Positions 27,714 to 36,190 of a DNA stretch of 64,000 nucleotides are shown here, in pieces; position 1 is the first letter of the stretch, and the number at the start of each line of letters is the position of its first letter. The stretch is taken from positions 248,001 to 312,000 of the forward strand of contig RECY01000028.1 of NCBI GenBank assembly GCA_007693785.1, read 5' to 3'. The notes below the pieces were generated by a model that was given only the letters and a program-made list of their open reading frames with translations, made no database searches and was not told the DNA's origin. The DNA is from Phycisphaerales bacterium. Its GTDB lineage: Bacteria; Planctomycetota; Phycisphaerae; Phycisphaerales; UBA1924. The position numbers were made by a program, and so were the translations under genes.

Positions 27714-30250
27714 GCCCAAGGACACGCGCAACGCTGAAGCCTGATCTGCCGGAAGCGCCGCATCCGGCGCTTGCGCACGATAACGGTCTCGGCGTGGTCC
27801 GCGCGTGGTTCGCGTCGCGTGGCTGGACGCCGTGGGCGTTTCAGGAGGACGCGTGGCGTGCGCACACGGAGGGACGATCGGGGTTGATCCACGTTCCGAC
27901 GGGCGCGGGCAAAACGTACGCCGCGTTCGGCGGCCCGCTGGCGGCGCTGATCGACGAGTCGCGCACAGCGGGCGACGCTTGGACCGGTCGCGGCGTGCGC
28001 GTGCTGTACATCACGCCGCTGCGGGCGGTGAGCCGAGATATCGACAAGGCGTTGCGGCTGCCTATCGAGGACATGGGGCTTGGGATCTCGGTTGAAAGCC
28101 GGACGGGTGATACCACCAGCAGCGTGCGTGCCCGCCAGCGTTCGAGCCTGCCGAACGTGCTGGTGACGACGCCGGAGAGTCTGAGTCTTCTGCTCAGCAA
28201 GCCCGAGTGTCGGCAGCTTTTTCGCACGCTGCGCACGGTGCTGATCGACGAGTGGCACGAGCTGCTCTCGACCAAGCGTGGCACGCAGACGGAGCTCACG
28301 CTCGCCCGTCTCCGGCGCTTCGCGAGCGGCGTGCGCACATGGGCGATGACCGCGACGATCAGCAACGTGGGAGCCGCGGCTCGTGCTGCGGCTGGGACGA
28401 CGTCTCCCGAAGAGCCCGTGCTCGTGCGAGCCGATATGCACCGACCGGTGCACGTGGATACCGTCATCCCGAAACGAGCCGACGCGTTTCCGTGGGCCGG
28501 GCATATGGGGCTGAGCCTGCTCCCGGAGGTGCTGGAGCGCCTGGATCCGGCGCACTCAACGCTGATTTTCATGAACACGCGGAACCAGGCGGAGCGGTGG
28601 TTCAGCGCGATCTCGGCCGCGAGACCCGGGTGGGCGTCCGTGCTCGCGCTGCATCACGGCTCCATCGATCGCGACGAGCGTGAGCGTGTCGAGGCGGGGT
28701 TGAAGGACGGCTCGATCCGCATGGTGGTCGCGACGAGCAGCCTGGATCTGGGTGTGGATTTCTCGCCGGTGGAGCGTGTGTTTCAGATCGGCTCGCCGAA
28801 GGGGATCGCACGGCTCATCCAGCGGGCCGGGCGGAGTGCGCACCGTCCCGGTGAGGCGTGCGGGATCACGTGCGTGCCGACGCACGGGATGGAGCTGATC
28901 GAGGTGGCGGCTGTGCGTCGCAGTCTGGATTCGGGCGTGCTTGAGCCGCGGGGTGCGCTGGATCAACCGCTGGACGTGCTCGCGCAGCACATGGTGACGT
29001 GTGCGCTCGGCGGCGGGTTCGAACCCGGGGATTTGCACGACGAGGTGCGTGCGACCGTGGCGTACGCGGGTCTTTCTCGCGAGGCGTTCGACTGGACGCT
29101 GAAGCTCGTTGAAGAGGGCGGCGGGACGCTGCGGGCATATCCCGCGTTCTGCAAGATCGTGCGCGGCGAGGGCGGGCGGTACACGATGCCGAGTCGTCGG
29201 CTCGCGCAGCTGCACCGTCTGAATGTCGGCACGATCACCGGCGACAGCACGGTTGCGATCCGGTATCAGAGCGGGCGGTCGCTGGGATCGATCGAGGAAG
29301 CGTTCGTGCAGCGCCTCCGGGTGGGGCAGAAGTTCGTGTTTGCGGGCAAGCTGCTGGCGTTTGTGCGCATGCACGAGCTGACGGCGTATGTCCGCCCGGC
29401 GACCGGGAGGACGACGTACACGCCGCACTGGGGAGGGACGCGTCTGCCCATTTCGGAGTCGATGTCTGAGAGCGTGCGCACGACGCTGGAAGAAGCCGGT
29501 CGGGGTGATCGCTCGCTGCCGGAGCTTGAGGCCGCGGGGCCGATTGTCGAGGCGCAGTCTCGCTTGAGCCGTGTGCCTGGGGCCGACGAGTTGCTCGCGG
29601 AGACTTGTACGACGCGCGAGGGGCGGCACCTGTTTTTGTACCCCTTTGAGGGGCGGCTGGTTCATGGGGGACTGGCCGCGTTGCTGGCGTTGCGGATCGC
29701 GCGCATCAGGTCGGCCACTTTCACGATATCGTTCAACGACTACGGGCTGGAGTTGTTGACGCCCGACGAGGCGTTCGACTTTGAACCGATGCTGACGCCG
29801 GCGCTGTTTTCGCGGGAGCGGCTTCTCGAAGACACGATCGAGAGCGTGAACCTCGGCGAGCTGGCGAAGGGGCAGTTCCGCGAGGTGGCGCGGGTCTCGG
29901 GGCTGGTGTTCCAGTCGTTTCCGGGCGGTTATAAGTCCGGGCGGCAGCTGCACGCGTCGAGCGGGTTGATTTATGACGTGCTGCGGGACTTTGATCCGGG
30001 GCATTTACTTCTGAAGCAGGCCGAGCGCGAGGTGATGGAGCGGCAGTTTGAGCAGAAGCGTCTGTCGCGCACGCTTGCTCGTCTGGAGAAGGCGACGCTT
30101 GTGCGCACGGAGCCGAAACGTCCGACGCCGCTCGGGTTCCCGCTGGTGATCGAACGGATCGGTGGCCAGCTCTCGACCGAGTCGCTGCTGGAGCGTGTGG
30201 AGCGGATGAAGAAGCAGTGGGCGGGTGACATGAAGGTGAAGCGGCGATGA
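27710..30250 (+). CDS. Ligase-associated DEXH helicase (Lhr-like)
   Basis: This 846-residue superfamily 2 helicase matches the Lhr-type proteins coded beside ATP-dependent ligases. Motif I is PTGAGKTYAAF near residue 65, motif II is DEWHEL, motif III MTATISN, and motif VI QRAGRSAHRPGE at about residue 370. The rest contains the Lhr winged-helix and C-terminal domains, with FTISFNDYGLELL typical of the subfamily. It moves 3'-5' along DNA and prefers RNA:DNA hybrids in characterised relatives. ATGA overlaps with both neighbours show that it is made together with the ligase and PdeM. Confidence 0.93.
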   Translation: MSPRTRATLKPDLPEAPHPALAHDNGLGVVRAWFASRGWTPWAFQEDAWRAHTEGRSGLIHVPTGAGKTYAAFGGPLAALIDESRTAGDAWTGRGVRVLYITPLRAVSRDIDKALRLPIEDMGLGISVESRTGDTTSSVRARQRSSLPNVLVTTPESLSLLLSKPECRQLFRTLRTVLIDEWHELLSTKRGTQTELTLARLRRFASGVRTWAMTATISNVGAAARAAAGTTSPEEPVLVRADMHRPVHVDTVIPKRADAFPWAGHMGLSLLPEVLERLDPAHSTLIFMNTRNQAERWFSAISAARPGWASVLALHHGSIDRDERERVEAGLKDGSIRMVVATSSLDLGVDFSPVERVFQIGSPKGIARLIQRAGRSAHRPGEACGITCVPTHGMELIEVAAVRRSLDSGVLEPRGALDQPLDVLAQHMVTCALGGGFEPGDLHDEVRATVAYAGLSREAFDWTLKLVEEGGGTLRAYPAFCKIVRGEGGRYTMPSRRLAQLHRLNVGTITGDSTVAIRYQSGRSLGSIEEAFVQRLRVGQKFVFAGKLLAFVRMHELTAYVRPATGRTTYTPHWGGTRLPISESMSESVRTTLEEAGRGDRSLPELEAAGPIVEAQSRLSRVPGADELLAETCTTREGRHLFLYPFEGRLVHGGLAALLALRIARIRSATFTISFNDYGLELLTPDEAFDFEPMLTPALFSRERLLEDTIESVNLGELAKGQFREVARVSGLVFQSFPGGYKSGRQLHASSGLIYDVLRDFDPGHLLLKQAEREVMERQFEQKRLSRTLARLEKATLVRTEPKRPTPLGFPLVIERIGGQLSTESLLERVERMKKQWAGDMKVKRR

Positions 30251-30951
30251 GCGGTGCGGAGTCTGAACTTGTGAGCGGGGCGTGCGCGATCGATGCGTGC
30301 GGCGAGCGGGTGGAGCTGCTCCCGGAGCGTGCGGCGTGGGTGCCGGGGTTGCGGACGCTGCTGGTGAGCGATCTGCACCTTGGCAAGGCCGCGTACATGC
30401 GCGCGCAGGGGGCCGGGCTTCCGGACATGGACGTGATCGAGCAGCTCGATCGGCTGGGCGCGTTGATTGCGCGGGTGGGGGCCGATCGCACGATTGTGGT
30501 CGGGGATCTCGTGCATCACCGCGTGGGGCTGCGCGGCGAGGTTGTCGAACGTGTTGCCGCGTGGCGAGGCGGGATCGGATCCACACTGGAACTGGTGGAT
30601 GGGAACCACGACCGCGCGTTCGATCGGCTCGCGGCGACTTGGGGTGTCGAGCGGCTCGGCGAGACGCACACGCTCGGGCCGATCACGCTGCGCCATGAGC
30701 CCGCGGGGGAGGCGGAGCCGGGCGACGCGTCGGAGGGTCCGCTGACAGTCTGCGGGCATTTGCACCCCGTGGTACGTTTTCGCGAAGGGGGCGGGACGTT
30801 GAAGCTGTCTTGTTTTTGGGTCGCGCGGTTCGCGGGTGTGCGCACGCTGGTGCTGCCGGCGTGCAGCGCGTTTACGGGCGGGTGGGGTGTGCAGCGTGTC
30901 GCGGGGGACTTGGTGTTCGCGGTGGTTCAGGATCGGCTGATGGAGCTTTAA
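30247..30951 (+). CDS. pdeM: Ligase-associated metallophosphoesterase PdeM
   Basis: This 234-residue calcineurin-like phosphoesterase is the fourth member of the ligase/helicase/exonuclease operon. The two-metal motifs are complete: VSDLHLGK near residue 36, VGDLVHH, DGNHD and CGHLHPV, in the family order. Characterised PdeM has phosphodiesterase activity and some nuclease activity in vitro, with a suggested role in removing damaged 3' ends. The gene overlaps the helicase stop by four bases and ends the operon, 93 bases before the convergent methyltransferase. Confidence 0.9.
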   Translation: MSGAESELVSGACAIDACGERVELLPERAAWVPGLRTLLVSDLHLGKAAYMRAQGAGLPDMDVIEQLDRLGALIARVGADRTIVVGDLVHHRVGLRGEVVERVAAWRGGIGSTLELVDGNHDRAFDRLAATWGVERLGETHTLGPITLRHEPAGEAEPGDASEGPLTVCGHLHPVVRFREGGGTLKLSCFWVARFAGVRTLVLPACSAFTGGWGVQRVAGDLVFAVVQDRLMEL

Positions 30952-31011
30952 CTGTAGCCCTTTGAGAGCCGGGCGTTTCCCGCGGGCACCGGCGTTTGGA
31001 GCTTGTATGCG

Positions 31012-31037
31012 CACGGGCGGGACGCTCGTGCCACCGG
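31012..31037 (+). repeat. Intergenic palindromic repeat, copy 2
   Basis: This copy reads CACGGGCGGGACGCTCGTGC followed by CACC on the plus strand. It differs from the reverse complement of copy 1 by a single base (T for C in the second arm), which weakens the hairpin. It lies between two convergent genes, pdeM and the methyltransferase, starting about 60 bases after the pdeM stop. Copy 3 is in the same orientation on the far side of the peroxiredoxin gene, so the two bracket that two-gene operon. Confidence 0.75.
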
Positions 31038-31044
31038 GAGACTT

Positions 31045-31644
31045 TTACTTCACGCAGCGGTAGACGAATGCCGGCGGGAGGTTGCGCCAGGTCACGGGGC
31101 TGATCTCGAAGATGCTGAACAGCTCGCGGCATTTCGCTCGGAACTTCCACGCGCCGGGGAAGAGCAGACCGACGTGGTAGCCGAAGGTGCGGAACTCGGC
31201 GCCGGGGCGCAGAACGCGTGCGGTCTGTTCGAGGATGCCGTCGCGGACGTGCCCTGGCAGGCTCGGCCAGCCGAGGCCGGAGACGACCAGGTCGACCGGG
31301 GGGAGCTGCTCGCGGGTGCAGATCGATTCGATGTCGAGCGCGTTGGCGTGGCGGACGTCGGCGCGGGGGGTCTTCTCTCGCAGCTCGGCGGCCATGCGTT
31401 CGTTCAGCTCGAGCGCGGTGTAGCGGAACTCTGTGGTGCCGGCGGCTTTGAGTCGTTCGAGCACGGCATGGGTGAAGACGCCCGTGCCGGGACCGAACTC
31501 GAAGATGGTGCGCACCGCGGTGAAGTCGATCCCCTCGCACATCGCGCTCGCGAGGTGTCGCGAGGAGGGCGCGATCGCGGCTGTCGCGACGGGGTGGCGC
31601 ACAAACTCGGAGATGAATCGGAGCGGCTTGTTCGCGGTGCTCAC
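31045..31644 (-). CDS. Class I SAM methyltransferase, phospholipid N-methyltransferase-like
   Basis: This 199-residue protein begins with FISEFVRHPVATAAIAPSSR, the amphipathic N-terminus typical of PmtA/rRNA-dimethylase-like phospholipid methyltransferases. It continues with the SAM motif FEFGPGTGVFT and the ALELNE acidic residue, then DLVVSGLGWPSLP where rRNA dimethylases have NLPY. PmtA enzymes methylate phosphatidylethanolamine to phosphatidylcholine. The GTG start at 31644 overlaps the peroxiredoxin stop (GTGA), so the two are coupled. Lipid substrate and membrane association are inferred from family resemblance only. Confidence 0.75.
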   Translation of the reverse strand: MSTANKPLRFISEFVRHPVATAAIAPSSRHLASAMCEGIDFTAVRTIFEFGPGTGVFTHAVLERLKAAGTTEFRYTALELNERMAAELREKTPRADVRHANALDIESICTREQLPPVDLVVSGLGWPSLPGHVRDGILEQTARVLRPGAEFRTFGYHVGLLFPGAWKFRAKCRELFSIFEISPVTWRNLPPAFVYRCVK

Positions 31645-32129
31645 GCGTCGGCTCCGTCGTTCGTCTGCCGGGCGAAGCGTTCGCGGATGTTCTGGATGAA
31701 GGCTTTGTGCTTGGCGAGAGAGAGGTCGCCGACGGTGCGGTCTTCGATGGTGGCGTCGGGGTTGATGAGGAAGGTGGCGCGTCGCGTGCCGAGGCCGAGC
31801 GGACCGGTGACCCCCCAAGCTTTGACGATCGCTTTGTCGGTGTCTGCGATGAGCGTGAACGGGAGCGTGTGCTTGTCGCGGAATTTGTCGTGAGACTGTT
31901 CGTTCTGGGTGCTGATGCCGACGGTGCGGAGGCCGAGCTCGGCGAGTTCGTGATGGACGTCGCGGAACATGCAGGCCTGGGCGGTGCAGAGGGGCGTGAA
32001 GTCGGCGGGGTAGAAGTAGACGATCGCCGGGCCTTGCTGGAGCAGGGCGTGCAGGGTGGCGGGCGCGTCGGGGTTCGACGGGTCGGCGGGGAGGGGAAAG
32101 TTCGGGGCGGCGTCGCCGGGCTTGAGCAT
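31641..32129 (-). CDS. Peroxiredoxin of the BCP/PrxQ type
   Basis: This 162-residue thiol peroxidase reduces hydrogen peroxide and organic or lipid hydroperoxides. The peroxidatic Cys lies in DFTPLCTAQAC, where a second Cys five residues on gives the atypical two-Cys PrxQ arrangement with an intramolecular disulphide. The partner arginine is in GLGTRRATFLINPD. I start at the ATG at 32129; a TTG two codons upstream is also possible. Coupling to a putative lipid methyltransferase suggests a membrane-lipid protection role (inference). Reductant is presumably thioredoxin. Confidence 0.9.
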   Translation of the reverse strand: MLKPGDAAPNFPLPADPSNPDAPATLHALLQQGPAIVYFYPADFTPLCTAQACMFRDVHHELAELGLRTVGISTQNEQSHDKFRDKHTLPFTLIADTDKAIVKAWGVTGPLGLGTRRATFLINPDATIEDRTVGDLSLAKHKAFIQNIRERFARQTNDGADA

Positions 32130-32201
32130 GGGCAAGTGTTGGCGGGTGAGGGGGCGGGTGCCAGTGGGGGGTGGGTATGAAGGGGAAGGGGTGGGAGTCC
32201 C

Positions 32202-32224
32202 GAGCGGGACGCCCGTGCCACGAG
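32202..32224 (+). repeat. Intergenic palindromic repeat, copy 3
   Basis: The core GCGGGACGCCCGTGCCAC (32204-32221) matches the perfect version of the repeat and is preceded by GTCCCGA, so the hairpin arm has drifted. It lies in the divergent gap between the peroxiredoxin and the aminotransferase gene, about 45 bases before the aminotransferase start codon, so it is inside a promoter or leader region rather than at a gene end. Confidence 0.7.
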
Positions 32225-32268
32225 CTTTGGGAGATGAAGAACTTCAAGCGGTCGGATAGCCTGTCGGC

Positions 32269-33477
32269 ATGCACACGACCGGTTCGCCCACGATGGTCTC
32301 GGCCCGCCTCCGCCCGTTCGGCACGACGATCTTTGCCGAGATGACGCGCCTCGCGATTGAGCATAAGGCCGTGAATCTTTCGCAGGGGTTCCCGGATTTC
32401 GACGGGCCGGCATTTGTTCGCGACGCGGCGGGTGCGGCGATCGCGAGCGGGAAGAACCAGTACGCCCGCCCCTACGGCGAGGTCCCGCTCGTGGAGGCGA
32501 TCGCGGATTGGCACGAGCGCGGGACCGGGCTGCGGGTCGATCCGCTCGCGGAAGTCACGGTCACGAGCGGGTGCACGGAGGCGATCGCGGCGTGCATGCT
32601 GGGGCTGATCGATCCCGGCGACGAGGTCGTGCTGCTGGAGCCGTACTACGACTGCTACCGCGCGTGCGTCGCGATGGCGGGGGGTGTGGCGAAGTTCGTT
32701 CCCCTGCGTACGCCGACGGAGGCGGGCGGCGTGTTCACGCTGGACCGCGCTGAATTGCGTGCGTCGTTCGGCCCGCGCACGAAGGCGGTGCTGCTGAATA
32801 CGCCGCACAATCCGACGGGGAAGGTGCTGACACGGGAGGAGCTTGGGTGGATCGGCGAGTGCGCGATCGAGCACGACGCGATCGTGATCAGCGATGAGGT
32901 GTACGAGAAGCTGGTCTTCGAGGCCGATCACCCGCATGTGTCGATCGCGACGCTCCCCGGCATGCGCGAGCGGACGATCGTGTGCAGCAGCATCGGGAAG
33001 ACGTTCAGCCTGACGGGGTGGAAAGTCGGGTGGGCGATCGCCCCGGAGCGCCTGACGGCGGGCGTGCGGGCGGCTCACCAGTTTCTGACGTTCGCGACGG
33101 CGACGCCGCTGCAGCACGGGGCGGCCGAGGCGTTGCGCCGGGCGGATGAGTACGTGCCCGGGCTGGTTGCGGAACTGCGGGAGTCGCGCGACATGCTTGC
33201 GGAGGCGTTGGCCTCGCTGGGCTTCGGCGTGACACGTCCGGAGGGGGCATATTTCATTATGGTCGACCACTCGGCGTTCGGGGATGGCGACGATGTCGCG
33301 TTCTGCAAGCGTTTGATCGAGCGGGCCGGCGTCGCGGCGATCCCGCCGAGCGCGTTCTACAACGAAAAGTCGCTCGGGCGATCGCTGGTGCGCTTCGCAT
33401 TCTGCAAAAAGCGTGCGACGCTGGAAGAGGCCGTGCGGCGGCTGCGGGCGGGGTTGAACGGGAGCGCGGTGCGATGA
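32269..33477 (+). CDS. Class I/II PLP aminotransferase (methionine/kynurenine type)
   Basis: This 402-residue fold-type I aminotransferase resembles YbdL methionine aminotransferase and kynurenine-oxoglutarate aminotransferases. Visible landmarks are NLSQGFPDFDGP near residue 34, QYARPYGEVPL, TVTSGCTEAI (PLP phosphate loop), LNTPHNPTGK, and SSIGKTFSLTGWKVG with the Schiff-base lysine. The start is ambiguous between the ATG at 32269 and one eight codons later; neither has a clear ribosome-binding site. It leads a four-gene coupled run with a fatty-acid transporter, glycerate kinase and an FAD oxidase. The natural substrate cannot be read from sequence. Confidence 0.88.
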   Translation: MHTTGSPTMVSARLRPFGTTIFAEMTRLAIEHKAVNLSQGFPDFDGPAFVRDAAGAAIASGKNQYARPYGEVPLVEAIADWHERGTGLRVDPLAEVTVTSGCTEAIAACMLGLIDPGDEVVLLEPYYDCYRACVAMAGGVAKFVPLRTPTEAGGVFTLDRAELRASFGPRTKAVLLNTPHNPTGKVLTREELGWIGECAIEHDAIVISDEVYEKLVFEADHPHVSIATLPGMRERTIVCSSIGKTFSLTGWKVGWAIAPERLTAGVRAAHQFLTFATATPLQHGAAEALRRADEYVPGLVAELRESRDMLAEALASLGFGVTRPEGAYFIMVDHSAFGDGDDVAFCKRLIERAGVAAIPPSAFYNEKSLGRSLVRFAFCKKRATLEEAVRRLRAGLNGSAVR

Positions 33478-34892
33478 TCGCGCGTCTCGGGCTCTGCCTC
33501 AGCTCGGTGTTCCGGCGGACGGCGCCGGAGCCGTTTGTCCTCGCGGTGCTGCTGACGATCCTGACCGCGTTGCTGGCGGTCGCGTTCGGCACGACCGGTG
33601 AGGGGGCGGCGGATCGGGCGATTGGCGCGTTCGATGCGTGGCGATCCGGCGACGGGCTGTGGCGGTTTCTCGCCTTCTCGATGCAGATGTGCCTGATCCT
33701 GGTGACTGGGTATGCGCTGGCGTGCAGCCGCCCGGCGGCGGCGATGATCGCGCGTCTCGCGGCGCTGCCACGCACCGGCGCGAGCGCGGCCGCGATCGTC
33801 GCGCTCGTCGCGATGACGTGCGGGCTTGTGAACTGGGGGCTCGGGCTGATCGTCGGGGCGCTCCTGGCGCGAGAGGTGGGGCGGTCGTGCGCACAGCGCG
33901 GGGTCGCGGCCCACTATCCATTGCTTGCAGCGGCGGGGTACACGGGGATGCTGGTCTGGCACGGTGGGCTGAGCGGGAGCGCACCGCTGACGATGACCAC
34001 GCGCGAGAACGCCGCACGCGTGCTGGACGCGGAGACGCTCGAACGCTTCGGTGGCGAGGGAGTGCCGCTGAGCGAAACGCTCGGGAGCACGCTGAACCTC
34101 GTGGGTACGGGCGGGCTGCTGATGCTGGTGCCGCTAGTGCTCGTGCTGCTGATGCCAAAAAAAGCGGCGGAGATCGAGACGATCGATCGGTTTATGTCCG
34201 ATCCGAATCTGCCTGAAAAGATCGTGAATCCCGAGCCTGTTCCCAGCGGTGCGGCTGACGAAGTCACATGGCCGGACCGCCTTTCGCGTTCGCGGGTGCT
34301 CGCGTGGTTCCTTGGCCTGTTGTTTCTCGCGGGCGTTGTGCGCACGGGTGTGGTGCTTGGGCCGCTGCGTGTCGGGCTGGATGAGATCAACATGCTCATG
34401 CTCGGGCTGGGGTTGATGGCGCACGCCTCGCTCGGGTCGTACGGGCGCGCGGTGGAGGAGGGCGCCCGCGGGTGCGCGGGGGTGATCCTGCAGTTCCCGC
34501 TCTACGCGGGGATCATGGCGATGGTGGTCGCGAGCGGGCTTGCGGCGCGCTTGGCGGGCGGGCTGGCGGAAGCCGCGGGCGATCGCGGGCTCCCGGTCGC
34601 GACGTTCTTCTCCGCGGGCATCGTCAACCTGTTCGTGCCCTCGGGCGGCGGGCAGTGGGGAATCCAGGGGCCGATCGCGCTGGAGAGCGGCGTCGCGGCG
34701 GGGATCGAGCCGGGCTCGATGATCATGGCGGTCGCGTTCGGAGATCAACTCACCAATATGCTCCAGCCGTTCTGGGCGCTCCCGCTGCTGGCGATCACGG
34801 GCGTGCGCGCGCGGGACGTCGTTGGGTATACGGCGGTCGTGATGGTCGCCGGCGGCGCGTGGCTCGGGCTGACGCTCCTGGTGCTTGCATGA
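33474..34892 (+). CDS. AtoE-type short-chain fatty acid transporter
   Basis: This 472-residue polytopic membrane protein matches the short-chain fatty acid transporter family (AtoE). Around ten to twelve hydrophobic segments are present. Characteristic stretches are VNWGLGLIVGALLAREV near residue 120, LVWHGGLSGSAPLTM, and FVPSGGGQWGIQGP near residue 390 followed by FGDQLTNMLQPFWALPLL. The gene overlaps the aminotransferase stop (ATGA) and ends in an ATGA overlap with glycerate kinase. In this context it may import or export an organic acid processed by the adjacent enzymes. Confidence 0.9.
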   Translation: MIARLGLCLSSVFRRTAPEPFVLAVLLTILTALLAVAFGTTGEGAADRAIGAFDAWRSGDGLWRFLAFSMQMCLILVTGYALACSRPAAAMIARLAALPRTGASAAAIVALVAMTCGLVNWGLGLIVGALLAREVGRSCAQRGVAAHYPLLAAAGYTGMLVWHGGLSGSAPLTMTTRENAARVLDAETLERFGGEGVPLSETLGSTLNLVGTGGLLMLVPLVLVLLMPKKAAEIETIDRFMSDPNLPEKIVNPEPVPSGAADEVTWPDRLSRSRVLAWFLGLLFLAGVVRTGVVLGPLRVGLDEINMLMLGLGLMAHASLGSYGRAVEEGARGCAGVILQFPLYAGIMAMVVASGLAARLAGGLAEAAGDRGLPVATFFSAGIVNLFVPSGGGQWGIQGPIALESGVAAGIEPGSMIMAVAFGDQLTNMLQPFWALPLLAITGVRARDVVGYTAVVMVAGGAWLGLTLLVLA

Positions 34893-36190
34893 GCGTGTCA
34901 CCTCTGAGCGGGTGGGCGGGGGACGTGGCCCGCGAGGTCTTGGCGGCATGTGACCCGGCGGGTGCGGTTGATCGAGCCTGGGCGGGGCGGATGGAAGGTG
35001 ACGGGCGTGTCGGCGTGATCGCGTTCGGCAAGGCGTCGGCGCCGATGGCGGTCGCGTCGTGCGCACGCCTTGCCGATCGCTGCATCGGTGGCGTCGTGCT
35101 CGCACCGGAGGACCACACCCCGCGCGTGCCCACTGTGCTCGAAGCGTTCCCTGTGGATCACCCGCTCCCAACGGCCAGGAACGCCCACGCCAGCGAGCGA
35201 CTCGCCGGCTTTGTGCGCACGATGCCCGAGGACGCAACCTTGCTCGCCCTGGTTTCCGGCGGGGGTTCGGCACATCTGATGAGCCCGATGCGCGGGCTCA
35301 CCATCCATGACCTTCGCGAAACGACGGACGCACTGCTCCGCGCGGGCGCGACGATTGGGGAGATCAACACGGTTCGGAAGCACGCCGACGGATTGAAGGG
35401 CGGTCGATTGGCTCGCCTGGCATGCGGCATCGAACGGGTCGTGCAGTTCACGGTATCGGACGTAATCGGGGACGATCTAGCGACGATCGCGAGCGGGCCG
35501 CTGGTCGGGGATGGATCGACGTTCGCTGATGCGCTCGGCGTCCTGGATCATCACCGGCTCGGGAGCGGGATCGCGGAGGCGGAGGGGCTTGCGCGTGTCC
35601 GAGTGGTGCTGACGCGTGGTGTGCGCGGGGAGATGCCCGAGGCGGCTCGCGCGGATGAAGCCTGCGTCGCGCGGGTCGAGCACGTGGTTGTCGCGAGCAA
35701 CGCGCTCGCGGTGGACGCGGCCGTGCGCACATTGCGCTCGCACGGCACAGAGGCTGAGCGTTCCGGATCGGCCCGAGAGGGGGAGGCGGCGACGGTCGCG
35801 CGGTCGATCGTGCGGTCGTGGGGCGGGCGCACGCGGGCGGTTGTCTGGGGCGGGGAAACGACGGTACGCGTGGGCGATGCGGGCGGGCGGGGCGGGCGTG
35901 TGCAGGAGATGATGCTCGTGATTGCGCTGGAGATGGAGCGGCTCGGGCTTCGGGGGCGGGCGTTGGGGCTCGCGACCGACGGGCTTGACGGCCCGACCGA
36001 CGTCGCGGGCGCGGTGGTGGATTCGGGGACGTGCGCGCGCGTTCGGGCGGCGGGCATCGATCCGGTGACGGCGCTTGCGGCGCACGACAGCTACGCCGCG
36101 TTGCGGGCCGGCGGCGCGAGCTTCCGCACGGGAGCAACCGGGACGAACGTGAACGATGTGGTGGTGATCTGCGAGGAAGCGAGGGTGTGA
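34889..36190 (+). CDS. Glycerate 2-kinase (DUF4147/MOFRL family)
   Basis: This 433-residue enzyme belongs to the GckA/TtuD family that phosphorylates D-glycerate at C2. The N-terminal DUF4147 domain contains GVIAFGKASAPM, VDHPLPTA and LVSGGGSAHLMSP, followed by INTVRKHADGLKGGRLA. The C-terminal MOFRL domain shows VWGGETTVRV, GGRVQEMMLVIALEM and ATDGLDGPTDVAGAVVDS. The start is the ATG overlapping the transporter stop and the end overlaps the oxidase start (TGATG). A glycerate kinase beside an aminotransferase and an oxidase would suit degradation of serine, hydroxypyruvate or glycerate, though no hydroxypyruvate reductase is present. Confidence 0.93.
   Translation: MSVSPLSGWAGDVAREVLAACDPAGAVDRAWAGRMEGDGRVGVIAFGKASAPMAVASCARLADRCIGGVVLAPEDHTPRVPTVLEAFPVDHPLPTARNAHASERLAGFVRTMPEDATLLALVSGGGSAHLMSPMRGLTIHDLRETTDALLRAGATIGEINTVRKHADGLKGGRLARLACGIERVVQFTVSDVIGDDLATIASGPLVGDGSTFADALGVLDHHRLGSGIAEAEGLARVRVVLTRGVRGEMPEAARADEACVARVEHVVVASNALAVDAAVRTLRSHGTEAERSGSAREGEAATVARSIVRSWGGRTRAVVWGGETTVRVGDAGGRGGRVQEMMLVIALEMERLGLRGRALGLATDGLDGPTDVAGAVVDSGTCARVRAAGIDPVTALAAHDSYAALRAGGASFRTGATGTNVNDVVVICEEARV

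Noticed and set aside
29015-29030. GGGTTCGAACCCGGGG resembling a tRNA T-arm
   Set aside because: It is inside the helicase coding region and no cloverleaf can be drawn around it.
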